This document shows, piece by piece, positions 10,146 to 22,900 of a DNA stretch of 64,000 nt. The notes under the pieces are model-generated. The model was not told the DNA's origin and ran no database searches. It saw nothing but the letters and a program-made list of their open reading frames with translations. Made by a program: the position numbers and the translations under genes. The stretch comes from Hemileia vastatrix (lineage: Eukaryota > Basidiomycota > Pucciniomycetes > Pucciniales > Zaghouaniaceae), in assembly GCA_030280995.1 (NCBI GenBank), contig JASXTE010000014.1, positions 4,733,156 through 4,797,155 on the forward strand. Direction: 5' to 3'. The stretch's first letter is position 1. Every line of letters begins with the position of its first letter.

Positions 10146-13100
10146 CTAAGGTTTTGGTTTTAAAGGAGATTTAAGATGAAAAGATTTTAGGAGTTCAGGG
10201 GTGTTAGAAACATTGATGGCTGGTTCCCAGGATGTTTTGTCTGAGTCATTGAGGAAGCCTTCCCATTCCATGAGGTATTGAATTTTCCCCTTGCGCATTC
10301 TTGAATCAAGGATACGGCTTACTTCCCACTCTAGATGGTCTTCTACTTTGACTGGTTCCGGAGGAGGCTGGTTCCTGCCCGGGTATTTTCAGGAGCCAGT
10401 TCCAGGAGAGATACGTGAAAAACAGGGTGAATAGCCTGCCATTTAGGAGGTAGCTTCAGTCAAAATGCAGTTTTAAAGACTTTGGAGTCGATTTCAAATG
10501 GTCCCAAGCATTTTTTGGCCAGTTTCTTTGATGGTCAAGTCATTCGAATTTTTTGTGCGTCGAGCCATACTTTGTCGCCTGGCTTAAAGGAAGGAGAAGA
10601 TTGTCGATGTTTGTTGGCCTGTTCCTTGTACCTTGAAATTGCTAATTCCAAGTTTGATTTAAGTTCTTCTTGGAATTGTGATATGGTTGGAAGATAATGT
10701 TCCGCAGGATGACTAGTTCCTACATGGATTGAGTTGAATCAAGGATGTCTTCCATAAACAGTTTCGAAGGGAGATTGTCGTGTCAAAGAATGAGTTGAGT
10801 TATTATAAGCAACTTTGGCCAATGGCAACCATGTGGTCTAATTTTCTTGTTGATAACTGACATACATTCAAAGGTATTGTTTGAGGATTTGGTTGACCCT
10901 TTCCGTTTGCCCATCAGTTTCAGGATTATAGGCCGTGGAGAGATTCCTTGTGATATTGAGTTGTCAACACAATTGAGTCCAGAATGTGGATACAAACAAT
11001 GAGCCTCTATCTGAAATAATATCATTAGGTAAGCCATGTTTGGAAAATACATATTCTAGAAACAATTTTGACAAATCTTCTGCTGTAGCAGTAGTAGTGG
11101 TTTTAATGAAAATAGACATTTTTGAAAATCTATCTACTATTACTAATATAGCATCAAAATTATTAGAAAGAGGAATTTGAGAAATAAAATCCATCAATAA
11201 AGATTCCCAAGGTTTAGAGGGAATAGGAAGTGGTTGAAGCAACCCATGCTTCCGGTGACGGGGAGCCTTATTCCTATTACATTTGTAACAAGATCTTATA
11301 TAGGCCTTGATTTCTCTGGTCATTCCTGGCCAGAAGAAATCCCTCGCAATTAACTGGTAGGTTTTATCAACCCCAAAATGACCAGCTAATTGAGAATCAT
11401 GTCGACTGTTGAAAGTCGATAATTTTATTTCATTGTTGTTGGGTATGACTACTCTATCTTCAAAAACTAATAGACCTGACTCAATACTAAATCTTTTGGC
11501 CCCTTGCTTCGAGAGTATTTTGTCTTTTAACCCTAAACAATAATTGTCCTTTGACTGAGCTTTGAGGATGTTGGATAGTGGATTTTTAAAAGATTGAATT
11601 GTCATTGAATTAAGTTGATGAGTCATTAACATTGATTCGTTGAAGATTGATTTCACATTTTCTGGGTTCTTGTCAGAAAATGTGTTCCCCCGCTGTGGGT
11701 AAACGTTGTCCCAACGTGACAGGATATCTGGGACAATACAGTTCTTACCTGAGCAATAGGAAATAGAAAAAGGAAATTCAGACAGAAATTTAGCCCACCT
11801 GGCTTGACGCCTGGTTAACACTTTGGAAGAAATAAAGTATTTCAAAGCATTATGGTCAGTCAGGAATTGAAAAGGACTATCTAGGCTGAGAAGAAAAGAG
11901 TGCCATTTTTTAAGACAATGAATAATAGCTAAAAGCTCTTTGTCATGAATTTCATAATTTAATTCTGCCGCAATGAGTTTGCAGGACTAAAAAGCAACAG
12001 GATGAAACAATTCTGGTTCAGGATTGAATTGAGAAATGACCCCTGCAATAGCATAATTGCTAGCTTCTGTCTCCACTATTGTCAAAGCAGAAGGATCAAA
12101 GTGTCAAAGAATTGAAGCTGTGGTGAACGCAGTCTTCAATGATTTGAATTCCTTTTGTGCTGTAGAAGTAAAAACAAAAGGAATATCTTTTCTAAGAAGA
12201 GAAGTAAGATTGGAAATAGTTTTAGAGTAATCTTTAATAAATCTTCTATATAGATTGGAAAACCCCAAAAATTCTTGGAGGAATTTAACGGTTTTGGGCT
12301 CAGGCCATACCAGGACTTTTTGGACCTTTTTGTTGTCCATGACTAAACCATCAGTGGACAACTTAAACCCCAAAAAATCAATAGATTTGAGATGGAATTC
12401 ACATTTATTGTGCTTGGCGTAGAGACAGTGATCTTGAAGGCAATTTAGAACCTGTCGAACATGATGAATATGTTCATCAAGTGTCTTCAAGAAAATTAAA
12501 ATATTGTCTAAGTAGACGACAAAAATTTGTGCAACAACATCTTGAAAGATGTCATTAAAAAAATTTTGAAAAGTAGATGGTGCGTTAAATAATCCAAAAG
12601 GCATGACTAAATATTCAAAACTACCAAATCTAGTGTGCATTTCAGTCAGTGGTTCATGACCTTCCGCAATGCAAATAAGATTATAAGCGCCTCTAAGATC
12701 AATTTTATAAAAGAAATTAGCACCATTAAAAAGGGTAAGAAGCAATGACATAGTAGGAACGGGATATGCATTCTTCTTTGTGACTGTGTTGAGATTTCTA
12801 TAGTTAACACACAACCTAAGGCTACCGCCTTTTTTCTTTACAAAAAGAACAGGGGATCTGGTTGGAGATTTACTGGCTCTGATGAAACCTTTGGCTACAT
12901 TCTCTACAATGTAGTCTTGAAGAACTTTAGATTTGTCCTTTGACAAAGAATAGACAGGACTTGCCGGAGGTACTGGACCTATTAACTCTATTTGATGGTC
13001 GTAGGGTCAATGAGGTGGTAACTTATTGGCCTTGCGGATTGAGAAAACATTGAGGAAATTGTGATAGATTTCCGGTAGAGTTGATTTAATGGCTTCAACG

Positions 13101-14044
13101 TTGATTTGGTTGTCTTCATAATCTTTGAGAGAATCTGTTTAGGAAATACCAGAATTGAGAGAGCATAATTCAACAACTTCGAGGCAATTTAAATCCTCTT
13201 TGAGTGAAGTGATCAAGCTAGAAGGGTTTGCCAATTGCTCATTTAGAGAAAGATCAGATGCTTGCAAGTCATTCGGCAGATATTTGTTCTCTAGCAGGAC
13301 ATTGTCAGGCGGGTTGTTTAACTCCCTATTGACCTGCATTGAAGAATCAGAAATATACTTAGTGCGTGGGGTGATTAATCCCCGTGACCAATCAATTTCA
13401 GGATTCCAATGCGTTAAATAGTCATGGCCAAGGATGGTATTGTCCATTCTTGGGCGTCCAAGACTGATAATTCCCACTTGAAGGGGGAGAAATTTGGAAA
13501 GTTGAAAACCCATTAAAATTTCTTACCCAATATTTGGGCTCCTCTGATTTGACCAAATAAATTGGAGTTCAATCAATATCTGTGAATTTCAGCTTTAACT
13601 TCTCTGAAAAAGATAAACTGACAAAAGAAATTGAAGCTCCAGAGTCTATAAGAAAACTGAAGGGGTTATCCTCCTTAAAAGTAATGAATCTCAAGCAGTT
13701 TAAGGCAACTCCAGTCCTTAAGACATGGAGTTTCTGTGCACTGGGAGAGATAAGATAGTTTGCTTTGCACCCAAGTAAAATATCTACTAGTTTTATGAAC
13801 TTGAAATAGTACCTTCTCTTTCCTTCAACTTTTAAAAATCTTCTAGCTTGTGCTTACCCCCACAATACATACATAGCCCATTATCTGCTCGTCTCTTCCT
13901 CTCAGCTTCTTTAAGTTCCCCTTTTGCATCCAGCACCTTACTGATATTGCCTGGGGTTGAGCTTTTTGGTCGAGATTTGTCCTTTCCCTTATTGGGTTTG
14001 GATCAAGTTGAGGAGGATTGAGTTGTCCGTGGGTGTGAAGAAAG
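10146..14044 (-). pseudogene. Pol polyprotein of family C Gypsy element, decayed
   Basis: Domains follow in chromovirus order, read leftward. A partial zinc knuckle (LCMYCGGKH) is near 13875, with the last cysteine missing. The protease DSG is near 13640 (IDSGAS). Reverse transcriptase spans 12946-12104, and its active site reads YLDN instead of YLDD near 12510. RNase H is near 12080-11850, with TEAS where TDAS is usual, and an in-frame stop. Integrase spans 11845-10964, with a C-x2-C zinc site, MDF, and SDRG where SDRD/SDRG is usual, and continues in another frame. The end is a chromodomain at about 10350-10215 (EVSRILDSR, then WEP), which would target insertion to chromatin marks. Multiple stops and frame changes plus the lost RT aspartate mean it is dead. 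Confidence 0.85.
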
Positions 14045-15019
14045 TCACAATTTAAAATTTAGGCCTTGAGATTTGTTGGCGTATTGACGATGTTGTAGTT
14101 GTCCTTGGTAAACACCGTTGAGTTTGTGGGTTTGATCTATTAAATCCGTCAAAGTAGTCATCTTCTGACCATGAAGATTTAATTGATCCAGAATCCTCGA
14201 AGGAAGTCCCTTTTTGAAATGATAATTGAAGGCAGCATCACTCCAACCTTCTTGGGTTTGAACTGCTCTGAAGTTTGAGATATATTCAGAGGCTTTACCA
14301 TTATCAATCATGCAGAGGAAATCAAGTTCAATTTCCGCGTTGTCAGTTTCATTAGGGTCACCAAACAACGTAAAAAGTTGGTCTTCAAACTTTTCCCAGT
14401 TATTAATGAGTAAGTGGGTTTTTGTTGAAGAGAGCATGAGAAGATAAGGTTTGAACCACCTTGCTGCTTTTCTGGCTAGGAATGAAGAAGCATAAACAAC
14501 CTTCGATTGGTCGTTATTGAAGGTGTGAGGGTCATTATGGAACAGGAGCTTGCAGGTTTGAAAGAAGGGGCGCAATCTTTCTGGATGTTCTCCATCAAAT
14601 TTATTGGGAGATTTCATGGAAGGAGTTTTGAATTTTGATCCCTCCAAAGACGTTGGGTTTGAAAGGGTTTTCATGAAAAGTCTCATGAAGTCTTCCAGAG
14701 AGTTAGATGGTCCAGGCTCAGAAGGTTGACCAGAAGGGTGAGTAGCAGGGGCAGATGGTGCCTCATGCATTGTATCCTCTCCTTCTTCTTCCTCGCTAGA
14801 ATCATCAAAATCCTGGGGGATGTCTTCTACAGATTGGACTGAGTTTCCCCATTCCCTAAGGTTGAGAGGTTCCAGGGAGTGAGTGCGGGAAACAGGCTGT
14901 GTGGCTGTTGGCCTGCCTCTGGTGCAAGCCCTAGTAGTAGCGCCCATAGGAGGAGTGCGTTGAACAGGTGCAATTTCTAAAGAATTTAAAACACCTGAAA
15001 AAGGATGTAGTAGTTCCAA
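14045..15019 (-). CDS. Gag protein of family C Gypsy element (324 aa, intact frame)
   Basis: This is the longest open frame of the element. Residues 20-60 are arginine/threonine/proline-rich, 70-110 are acidic, and from about 125 on comes a helical retrotransposon Gag domain with an NKFDG-like start, then a WFKPYL block and a W-FEDQL-FGD block. This is the capsid-like fold found in Gypsy elements. It ends just before a separate, stop-containing stretch that would carry the zinc knuckle. Normally Gag packages the RNA into virus-like particles in the cytoplasm. Since pol is broken, the open frame could at most act in trans. The ATG at 15019 lies 32 nt inside the 5' LTR border, which is unusually close, so the true start may be one of the methionines downstream (e.g. 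in PPMGATT). Confidence 0.7.
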   Translation of the reverse strand: MELLHPFSGVLNSLEIAPVQRTPPMGATTRACTRGRPTATQPVSRTHSLEPLNLREWGNSVQSVEDIPQDFDDSSEEEEGEDTMHEAPSAPATHPSGQPSEPGPSNSLEDFMRLFMKTLSNPTSLEGSKFKTPSMKSPNKFDGEHPERLRPFFQTCKLLFHNDPHTFNNDQSKVVYASSFLARKAARWFKPYLLMLSSTKTHLLINNWEKFEDQLFTLFGDPNETDNAEIELDFLCMIDNGKASEYISNFRAVQTQEGWSDAAFNYHFKKGLPSRILDQLNLHGQKMTTLTDLIDQTHKLNGVYQGQLQHRQYANKSQGLNFKL

Positions 15020-15050
15020 AGAATGAGAAATATGGAGAATTAAATTATAC

Positions 15051-15859
15051 TGTCACTGGATGACCTACGCACAAGGTCAAGGGTGTTCCTGGAAGTGAAA
15101 TGGAGGGAGGAGTTTAGAAACTTCTTTGAAGCACAGAGGAAATGTTCACAGAAGTGATTTGAAGATGACTTGAAGGAATAGCTACTGCTTTGAGATATGT
15201 TCGATAAGAATTCTAATATAATTAAAAGGTAATATTAATATTCTTAAGATCTCACAAAGGGTTGGAAACTCAATGATCAAAGATTTAAGTTTTAGAAATG
15301 ATTACTGAGAAAAAGAAGGAAATGTACAATAATAATGATTTAACCTAAAGCTTTACCACTATTAGCTATATATACGTTTTATAATTTAATTCTAAAGAAA
15401 TATCAAACCAAAATCCAACCCCTTTTATATCTATTACCCCTCCTTGTATTGACCTCATACCTATCCATCATTCCACACACCTCAGACCTCCAAAAATACA
15501 CCCATTACACCTGGACCCTCTTCACTAACATCTGTTAACCCTTTAATCCTCCACTAACCATCCAGTCCATGCTCACTACCCCTTTTAATAACCCACAGAT
15601 ACTTAATAAACCTTTTAGCAGAATATTACATTAACTATTGCGCTGTGTGTCGCTTATCAAAGAAAATACTAAACACACTATTTAGAGATTGACTAATTTA
15701 GATTTAAAGTTTATATTAGCGCGGTTGAATAGTGAGTACACAAAGGAAAGTCGCAGTTGCTATGTAGAATCGTTTTCTGCGCTTTGAGTATGGATTTAGA
15801 CCTCTGTATTATTGATTTAATGAGCTGCTTTTGCCTTGAGTGTCACATGGTGCGTGACA
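15051..15859 (-). repeat. LTR of family C element (right copy, 5' LTR)
   Basis: It starts TGTCACTGGATGACC and ends GTGCGTGACA on the plus strand. It pairs with 7132-7922. Transcription of the minus-strand element would start within it. Confidence 0.85.
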
Positions 15860-16522
15860 CATGGTGAGATAGCCAATTGAATTGAAGGATGATGTTGGGG
15901 TTTTTGACAATTATTGTAAAACATGGGGTGATTCTTAATAAGCTCAAGAAATTTAAGGAAAAATTCCTGAGATGTCTAGAAAAACTGTATAAAACTGGTT
16001 GCATTGAGGTTAAGAAGTGTTTAGATGGTGTACTTGACTGTATGAAGTACTTGGGGCTTTCTAGGAAGAAGGTAATGTTTCCTGTCCATTTTTGATAAGA
16101 AGACAAAACCTTCTTCTAGATAAGAATCAGAGTCACAATCAGAGTCCAAGAGCAGATTAAGGGCTATGAAATTCATTTCTTGATGTAATTTATCATTATT
16201 TGAGATTGAGGAAGGCATGACTCTCATATTGTATAAAAATTTAAATGATGAATAATGTTTTGATTTATGAAGTTTTGTGCTGCATAGTGCTGCAGTGGAG
16301 TGTTGCATATGATGGAATGATGCTGAAAAATTATTGAAATGAGACTTGATGGTGAAATCAGCACTTTTAGTTAAGGAAATGTGTATTTGAGTGAAATAGG
16401 TGACTTATTTCATTTTGATATCCATCAGTTTTGGGGCCAGTGTGTTTTGGAAATACACACTTAAATAAGTGCGGATTTGGTCAAATTTAAGTACAGATTT
16501 TCCAGAGCTAACACCCCCTAAT
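15860..16522 (-). pseudogene. PIF/Harbinger element: 5' terminal repeat and N-terminal transposase part
   Basis: The plus-strand sequence CCAGAGCTAACACCCCCTA ends near 16520. It is the inverted form of the start of the Harbinger copy at 58693 (GGGGGTGTCAGCTCTGG), so it marks the 5' terminus of this minus-strand element. The ORF at 16308-16021 aligns with residues 1-50 of the plus-strand copy (MNF-AL-LLLDSD block, then LPRKPQVLHT). A frame shift follows, and homology continues to the HPSIQLAI block at about 15875, where the family C element cuts in. Its continuation is at 7131-6190. Confidence 0.7.
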
Positions 16523-17655
16523 ATGTGCTTTTGAGCCCCAAAAAATGGGAAATTATGTCAAAAAGAAACTCAATAAAGGTAAATTTTATTGGTATGAGGT
16601 TATACCACATGTCTCTGGTTTTTCGAGAAATTAAAAAAAATTCTTGAATCAAATGCACAGCTCATCCAATTTTTGGAGGCCGCTGATGTAATTTTTTATG
16701 ATTACCAAATCTATTTGTGCATGAAGAAAATTTACCCCTAAAATTTTCATCAGGTAAGATTTTCTTTATTATTGATTAAACTATACCTATAGTTCTCTTA
16801 CTTTTTTAATTTTAATTTTTCAGAGAGAGTCAGCCTACTTGTACCTGGAGATTTCATCATCTGAAGAGAAACTGAAATATGATCCAAATGAGTGTTGGCA
16901 TTGTCAATCTGCACATATATAGAAGGTCTAATTTATTCTAGATTTCCACTATCCACATCCTGAAATTACCCATCAGCTAGAGGCACACTTCTGAATTAAT
17001 CCATCAAATCCTCAAGAGTAATTTTGGCTTATGTTTTCTATGTCTCAGAATTGTGCTTGTGAAATAGTGAGAATTTTTTAGGTTTTCAGTTTTAAATATT
17101 CTTATTTTTTTTTGTCTCAGGTTCAAATCCTAAAGAGTCAAAACACTTTGGTCCACCAAAGACCCCTTTTTTCTAATGGCATCCAATAAATTCTTGGGGA
17201 AATTCAAATATTTCTGTTCCTTTACTATCTTCAGCTCCTTCACTTTCATCTGTCAGTATATCACCCTTGCATGCTATTGACTCACTTGATGATGATGGCT
17301 CAGAAGATGAATCTACTATGAGGATTTTCCTACATCATGCACAAGTCAAAATCACTGATTCTGATTTTGGGGGAGGTTTGTCTGAATTGCCTATAACTCA
17401 CTAGTTGTTATTTCAGAATTTCATTTCTGAAATCATGATGCAGAAAGGAATCCCTGAATCATAAGCCCTAGCTTGTGTAAGGGTTGTAAGAACTTATCCA
17501 TTACAGGTTCAAAGGAAGGGAAATAAGACTTAATTTAATTTTACTTTGTTACATTTTTTTCAATATAACTCTGTAAAAAAATATGTTTTTAGATCAAAAT
17601 TAATTTAAAAGCTGCCCATCTGCCTAACTTCAAACTATTATTCTACTTTAATCCT
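16523..17655. other. Unassigned repeat-derived stretch
   Basis: No intact gene. On the plus strand, 17117-17520 reads with only a few stops as a serine/proline-rich then acidic peptide (SLDDDGSEDE near 17280), and 16840-16920 contains a CWHC pair. These could be exons of another decayed element gene, but I cannot name it. Confidence 0.35.
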
Positions 17656-17659
17656 TGAC

Positions 17660-18246
17660 TATTATGTCTGATTGATGTAACACCTGGCCCTGAATAGATT
17701 TTTCATCAATGAAAAAGTAAATAGTAGATGAGCAAATTTATCAATGATAGCCTCATTCTCACATCCACCTGTTAAATGGCAATCAAGAAATTTTAAAAAC
17801 ACTAAATCTTCTTTCAATAGAATTAGAATTGGGAGAGTAAGCTGGAAGATAAAGTAGTTTGAATTCCTTTTCCTCAACCATTTCAGAAATTCTACCCCCA
17901 TGGTGAAATGCTGCATTATCCATAATCAAGATGCTATTACATGCAGGATACAGATTCATCATTGGTAGCTTGTAATTTTTTAAAAAAAAGTAAGTAGTTC
18001 TCAAGAAAAAATTAAATTGACTTGTTTATCATAAACTTACAAAAATATTTTGCAAATAATATTCAAAATCTGTGTGACAAACCATTGGCTCTAGGAGATC
18101 TGTTGCCACTAGACCTGACATAGATACTGCAGGTATGATATTGAATTGATGTGTTACTCTTACCTGTGGTATTTGTGGAGTGCCCTGGCCCAAAGGTTCC
18201 CAGGCTGTTGTGAGAGAAACCCCTTCTGAGAAAATCCAACACTCAT
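17660..18246 (-). pseudogene. Tc1/mariner-type (DDE) transposase, C-terminal part
   Basis: Read leftward, the first block (18240-18040) has WIFSEGVS, GQGTP and AVSMSGLVATD, matching the post-first-Asp segment of Tc1/IS630-type transposases. After an intron-like or frame break, 18004-17783 encodes ILIMDNAAFHHGG and LPAYSPNSNSIER. These are the second Asp block and the final SP-x-NPIE-like block. Another frame shift follows, and homology runs to about 17662. The N-terminal half is at 26817-27470, beyond the inserted family D Gypsy element. The reading frame is split at least twice, so it is a pseudogene. Confidence 0.75.
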
Positions 18247-19091
18247 TGTCAGCCAGGCTGCTAGACTCACCCAGTAAAATAAATATTTATTTCCTGGGAT
18301 GAAGCCATGCCTTTATTATTATTATTAATTTTATTATATTTACTTTAAATTTACGTGTAATAAATTAACTAGTTACAAAAACAAATTAGTAAAAATATAA
18401 AATTAATATTAATTGTCTTATATATTTTATTTTATTTTATTCTTATTTTTCTAATACCGTGCTCAAATTTCAGTTTAAAGAAAATTAAATATTAAAAATT
18501 AAATATTAAAAGGAAAATATTAAAATAAGAAATGGTTTTTTTTTAATATTTGAAATAAAAAATTAAAATAAAATAAATGTATACAAAAAAATCAAATTAA
18601 TTATTTAAAAATAACAATCACCAGAATTTTTAAATAAATCAATCTCTGTTGAAATATACAGTAAATAAAATATTCTAAAATATTCTTAATAGAACAATCT
18701 TATAATTTGAAATGTTCTTTCTTCTGGAAAATTCTTTCCCTCTCTCATACACTTGTATTTAGATATTTTAACTCTGTACTTCGTCTCTCCTTTGTCTATA
18801 TAAGGCCTCCCCTTCTGTTTGTTTTTGATCATTCATTACTTACTTATTATTTTATTAAATCATTACTACAATCAAATATTTATTAATATTATTTATTTTT
18901 TTTAGTATTTACTACCACATAATTCTAAATCATTAATTATAATAATATTTATAAAATTTTTACCTCTTTAAATTGAGTAAATAAAATAAAATAAAAATTA
19001 TACATACTTTGACTTTGAAACCTTCAAAATCCACCTTCCAACACCATTAAACCTCCACCAAAATCTTCTAGACCAAAAGGAGTCCCCAATA
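18247..19091 (+). repeat. 5' LTR of family D element
   Basis: It begins TGTCAGCCAGGCTGCTAG and aligns to 25990-26811 over its length with indels and scattered substitutions. The TATATAAGG at 18798-18806 is a likely TATA box, followed by an AT-rich stretch. Both LTRs contain the same ATTCTTTCCCTCT block before it. Confidence 0.8.
18798..18806 (+). promoter_or_regulatory. TATA box of family D LTR
   Basis: TATATAAGG lies about 290 bp before the LTR end. The same motif is at 26518-26526 in the 3' LTR. It is the best core-promoter candidate for the element transcript. Confidence 0.5.
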
Positions 19092-19379
19092 CTTGAGGGC
19101 CTTTCCGAATTGTTGATGGTGCATTGATATCTTGAAGCCGGAGACCAAGGGACTAATGACAACAAGGTACCAGTTGGATGAGTGGACGACAAAAAGGATG
19201 AACGTCATTAACCATGTGACTTATTTTTTGCTGCCACCAGGAATCAAACCGGGCTCCAAAATTTAGGTTCATATATTGGAAATAGTCATATATAAAGGTT
19301 GTAATTATATTGATTACTATTTGTGGGTCACTTTGCACGTTTCATAGTCTACTTATATCTTTTTTACTCAGCATTCTGT

Positions 19380-19830
19380 AAGTCACATTAACTTGCTCAT
19401 TTTACAGGGGGAGGTGCCTGGTAAATAAAAACAAAAAAAATTTCCTAGTTGACCATGATAGAACTATATTGTTCTTAGTCCTAGAAGCAAAATTAAAATT
19501 AAAATTAATTATATTATATTTTCTTTAATTATTTCAGTTGACCTCTGTCCTGATAATTAAAATATTATATTATTGTTTCAGTTGACAAATTTTCCTGGCA
19601 GTAAAATAATAATATATAAAATTAGTTGAATTAATTATATTAAATTATTTAAGCTGACAGTAAGTCCTGGTAATTAAAGTATTTCAGTTGATTTATTTTA
19701 AATCCTAGTAATAAAATTGTCTTAATTTAATTAATAAAAATTGTGATTATTATTTCAGTTGATTTTTGTCCTGATAAAAATTATATTTTTATTATTCCAG
19801 TTGATTACAAAATCCTGATAATTGATTATA
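19380..19830 (+). repeat. Degenerate tandem repeat in family D leader, each unit with TTTCAGTTGA
   Basis: Five or more units of about 55-75 bp share a core of TTTCAG/TTCCAG-TTGA followed 10-20 bp later by GTCCTGATAA or a variant and an AT-rich spacer. Examples are at 19536, 19577, 19683, 19756 and 19797. Each core resembles a 3' splice site. The leader then ends in TCTCTCAG at 19912-19919, 17 nt before the gag ATG. Confidence 0.6.
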
Positions 19831-19936
19831 TACTAGAAATATTTTTTTTCTCTTTTATTTTTCTTTAAATCAAAGTAAAATAATAACTGATAAAATTTTA
19901 ATATCTTTTTTCTCTCAGTTCAGGTTATTCACAACT

Positions 19937-22900
19937 ATGACTGATCAAAGTGCTTCTGCTGGCCATGATGAGGAGCTAGATTTAATTAATTATGATGAAG
20001 CTTCTTCTGTAATTTCCCCTTTGAATACAAAACTGTCTCAAATAAATCAATTACTGGACCAATTGGGATGTGTAAATGCAAGAGATAGTGATAAAAGTGG
20101 AGACAACTGCTCTGGATCAAAAGCATTCAATAAACCCCCCAGAAGAGCTTCCAAAAGGATTCAAGATAAAAAAGATTCCCTTGCATCAGAAATTCAGAAA
20201 TCTCTCCACTCACATCAAGGAGTTGAGGTCAGAAAATCTCAAACTGAGGTCAAAAACAGACTTTCTAGAAGACAAGGTAAGAAAAAAAAAGTCCTTTATT
20301 CAAGAGAAGAGGAAACCTCCTCCTCCCCCAAAAGCCCTTACACAATTGGCCCCCAAACAACAAGAAAAGGTGTAAGTCTCAAAGTGGCAGTGGGAATATC
20401 TATAGGCCCAACAACAACAACAACAACAAGCACCTCAGGCAGGTCCTTCAAGAACCCATCAGTTCAACCCTTCACCTCCTCACCACTATCAAGGAGGAAG
20501 AAAGGGAAAAACAATCACATTCAATTCTTTTCCATGCCATAGTAAGCCCCTCTATTGAATCTCAAGTAAAATTTCTTGTTGCTGATTCACTTCCTTCAGG
20601 TAATTCTGGAAGAGGAGATGAGACTGTGAGACCAGTAGAGGCTGATAGTAGTAGAAAAATTGCTCAATATTCTAATGTATCTAATCCTTTGGTATTGATT
20701 GCTATGTCAATGATAAATCCTGATATGGCTATTTTTGATGAGACACTTGATCCTGAGTTTTAGGAGAATCTGGAAAGTTATTCTGTGTCCCTATTGAGAA
20801 ATACTCCAGATGTAGCTAACATTAATGATGAATATTTTAGGGATATTATTGCTAAACAAAATCATATAATGAACAAAATGCAATTGACTCAGAAATTTAA
20901 TAGTTTTCTAACTGAACAAGGGTATAAAGCATTGAGGAGTGATTTACAAATAGTTTCTGATGATTTGTTTAACTAAAAAGTAACTCATGAAAAGAAAGCT
21001 GCTTTGTGGAAAAATATCAAGAATGATTTGTCTAAATTAAAAGATACTGTGTCTATTTATTGCCAGAAGCTAGAGGGACATAAGTTTAACTTAAAGATAT
21101 TAGATGACCATTATTCATCTTTACAAAATAAGAACCAGTTATCTTTTGCAGCCATCAATGAGAGTTTATCTAGTATTCCAAGAGTGAAAACTAGGTTAAA
21201 AACAATTGAAGAGAAATTGAATTCATTGCTACATGATCAAAAGTTTTATGACATTTCTTTGAAAGAGCCTGTTCTTCAGGATACCCCAAGTGTACCTGTC
21301 CCTAGTTCATCTAAAGTGAAATTAGTGCCAGAAATACCTGAAGATATCACAGAGTTTCCATAAAAACTTGATGATGTAACTGGATCATCTACAAAAGGAT
21401 TAAACAATGAAATTACCACCCAATTGGATAATTTACAGCTCCTTCTCACTCAGAAAAATGCTTGTAATAAGGACACTACTTCAAATTAAAAGAATTGGCC
21501 AAAACTTGACCAATATCCAACATTTGATGGTGATTCTTCCTCTGATTAGCAGCAGTTCATTTGCAGTATTGATAATCTAAAAAATTCTTACAAACTCCCA
21601 GATGACGAAATGGTGTCAATATTAATTTCTTTATTTACCAATGTAGCCCTAATGTGGTATGAATCTATTTTCTTGGATAAAAATGATTACTCATGGGAAG
21701 ATTGGAAGAAATTAATTAGAGCACAATTAGGTGGCTCCAAGTTTAGGATAGCTCAACAAAGGAAATATTAAGAAATCAGATATAGCTATTCTGCTGAAAA
21801 ACCTATTGAGTTTCTGATGAAACTTGAAAAATCTTGAGGGAAATGGACCCAGATATGGAGTTTGAATTATTGAAGGACAGGATCCTCTATAAATTACCTA
21901 TGTCTCTGAGAGACTTAATAGTTTCTAGGACTGAGTTCTCAAGAAAAAAATTCTTCTTTTATCAATATTTGAAATGAGATCCTTTTAAATAACAAGTATG
22001 ATTCTAGAAGATTCATTCCTAGAACTTCATTGGATAAAACCTCCAATTACCTACAGAAACCTCTGGAAAAGGTTGGTAAACCTTCTGCCCCTGTTGTACC
22101 TAAAAAGTATGCAACAAAAACTTGCTTCAAATGCAGAAAGCCTTGGAAGAAAGGACATGTTTTTGAAAAAAAAAAACCTTGTTGAACAAACAGAGGAACA
22201 TGCTGATAAAACAATAGCACTGGAAGATACTTCAAGTGATTGTGCCAGCAATATTTCATATGAATCTCAACATGAGATTTTGATGCTAGAAGAGGATATT
22301 CATTATTTAAATAATATTGATATTGAGAATAATGATTTATCTACAGTAGAAGATTCTGAGATCATAAGAAATATTGAGGACAGCTCAATTATTATGACCC
22401 CTCTCAAGGCACCAGTCTTGATCAATGGAAATAACATTGAGGTTGTCTTAGATTCTGGAGCTGGAGAAAGTGTAGTATCTGAAAAAGCACTTGCTTCAGT
22501 GGACCAGGATTATAAATCAAAACTGATGCCTATCATTTCTGATAATTGGGAGGTTATGGCTCTGTTTTTCCCCCATTATTAAATACAAAGCCACAGTATT
22601 TTTCAAAAATAACCATGTTTTTGTAAGAGCTATATGTGATTTTGTTGTCATGAAAAATGATAGCTTAAGCAGTTGGTTCATTGTGATGAATGAAATTTTA
22701 ACCAAATATGGTATAAAATTGGATCCTTCAAACCAATGCTTCACAATGGGGATGAATGGGAAGAGAAAATTTAAAATTTCCTCCGCCAAAAAATTATTAA
22801 CACCAGGATTGAACACATGTCATTCTGTAGTTCAATATAAAGGAAGATCTACAAAAGAAATGCATGCCCTTGTGTCTGAAATTAACAATGCTTCTTTTGG

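Larger units (their letters stand above)
7132..15859 (-). mobile_element. Ty3/Gypsy LTR retrotransposon, family C, complete but decayed
   Basis: The element is bounded by related LTRs at 7132-7922 (791 bp) and 15051-15859 (809 bp), each TGTCAC...TGACA. On the minus strand it encodes Gag (15019-14045) and pol with a C-terminal chromodomain (to 10146), all decayed. It interrupts a Harbinger transposase gene. The flanks CATAG (left) and CATGG (right) match at four of five bases, consistent with an old 5-bp TSD. Between pol and the left LTR lie about 2.2 kb of non-retroviral sequence, including an antisense gene remnant (8030-9252). Confidence 0.85.

Noticed and set aside
19200..19300. tRNA-like B-box (GGTTTGATTCC on the minus strand) in the family D leader
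   Set aside because: No matching A-box, acceptor stem or anticodon arm could be built; likely coincidence or a distant SINE trace.
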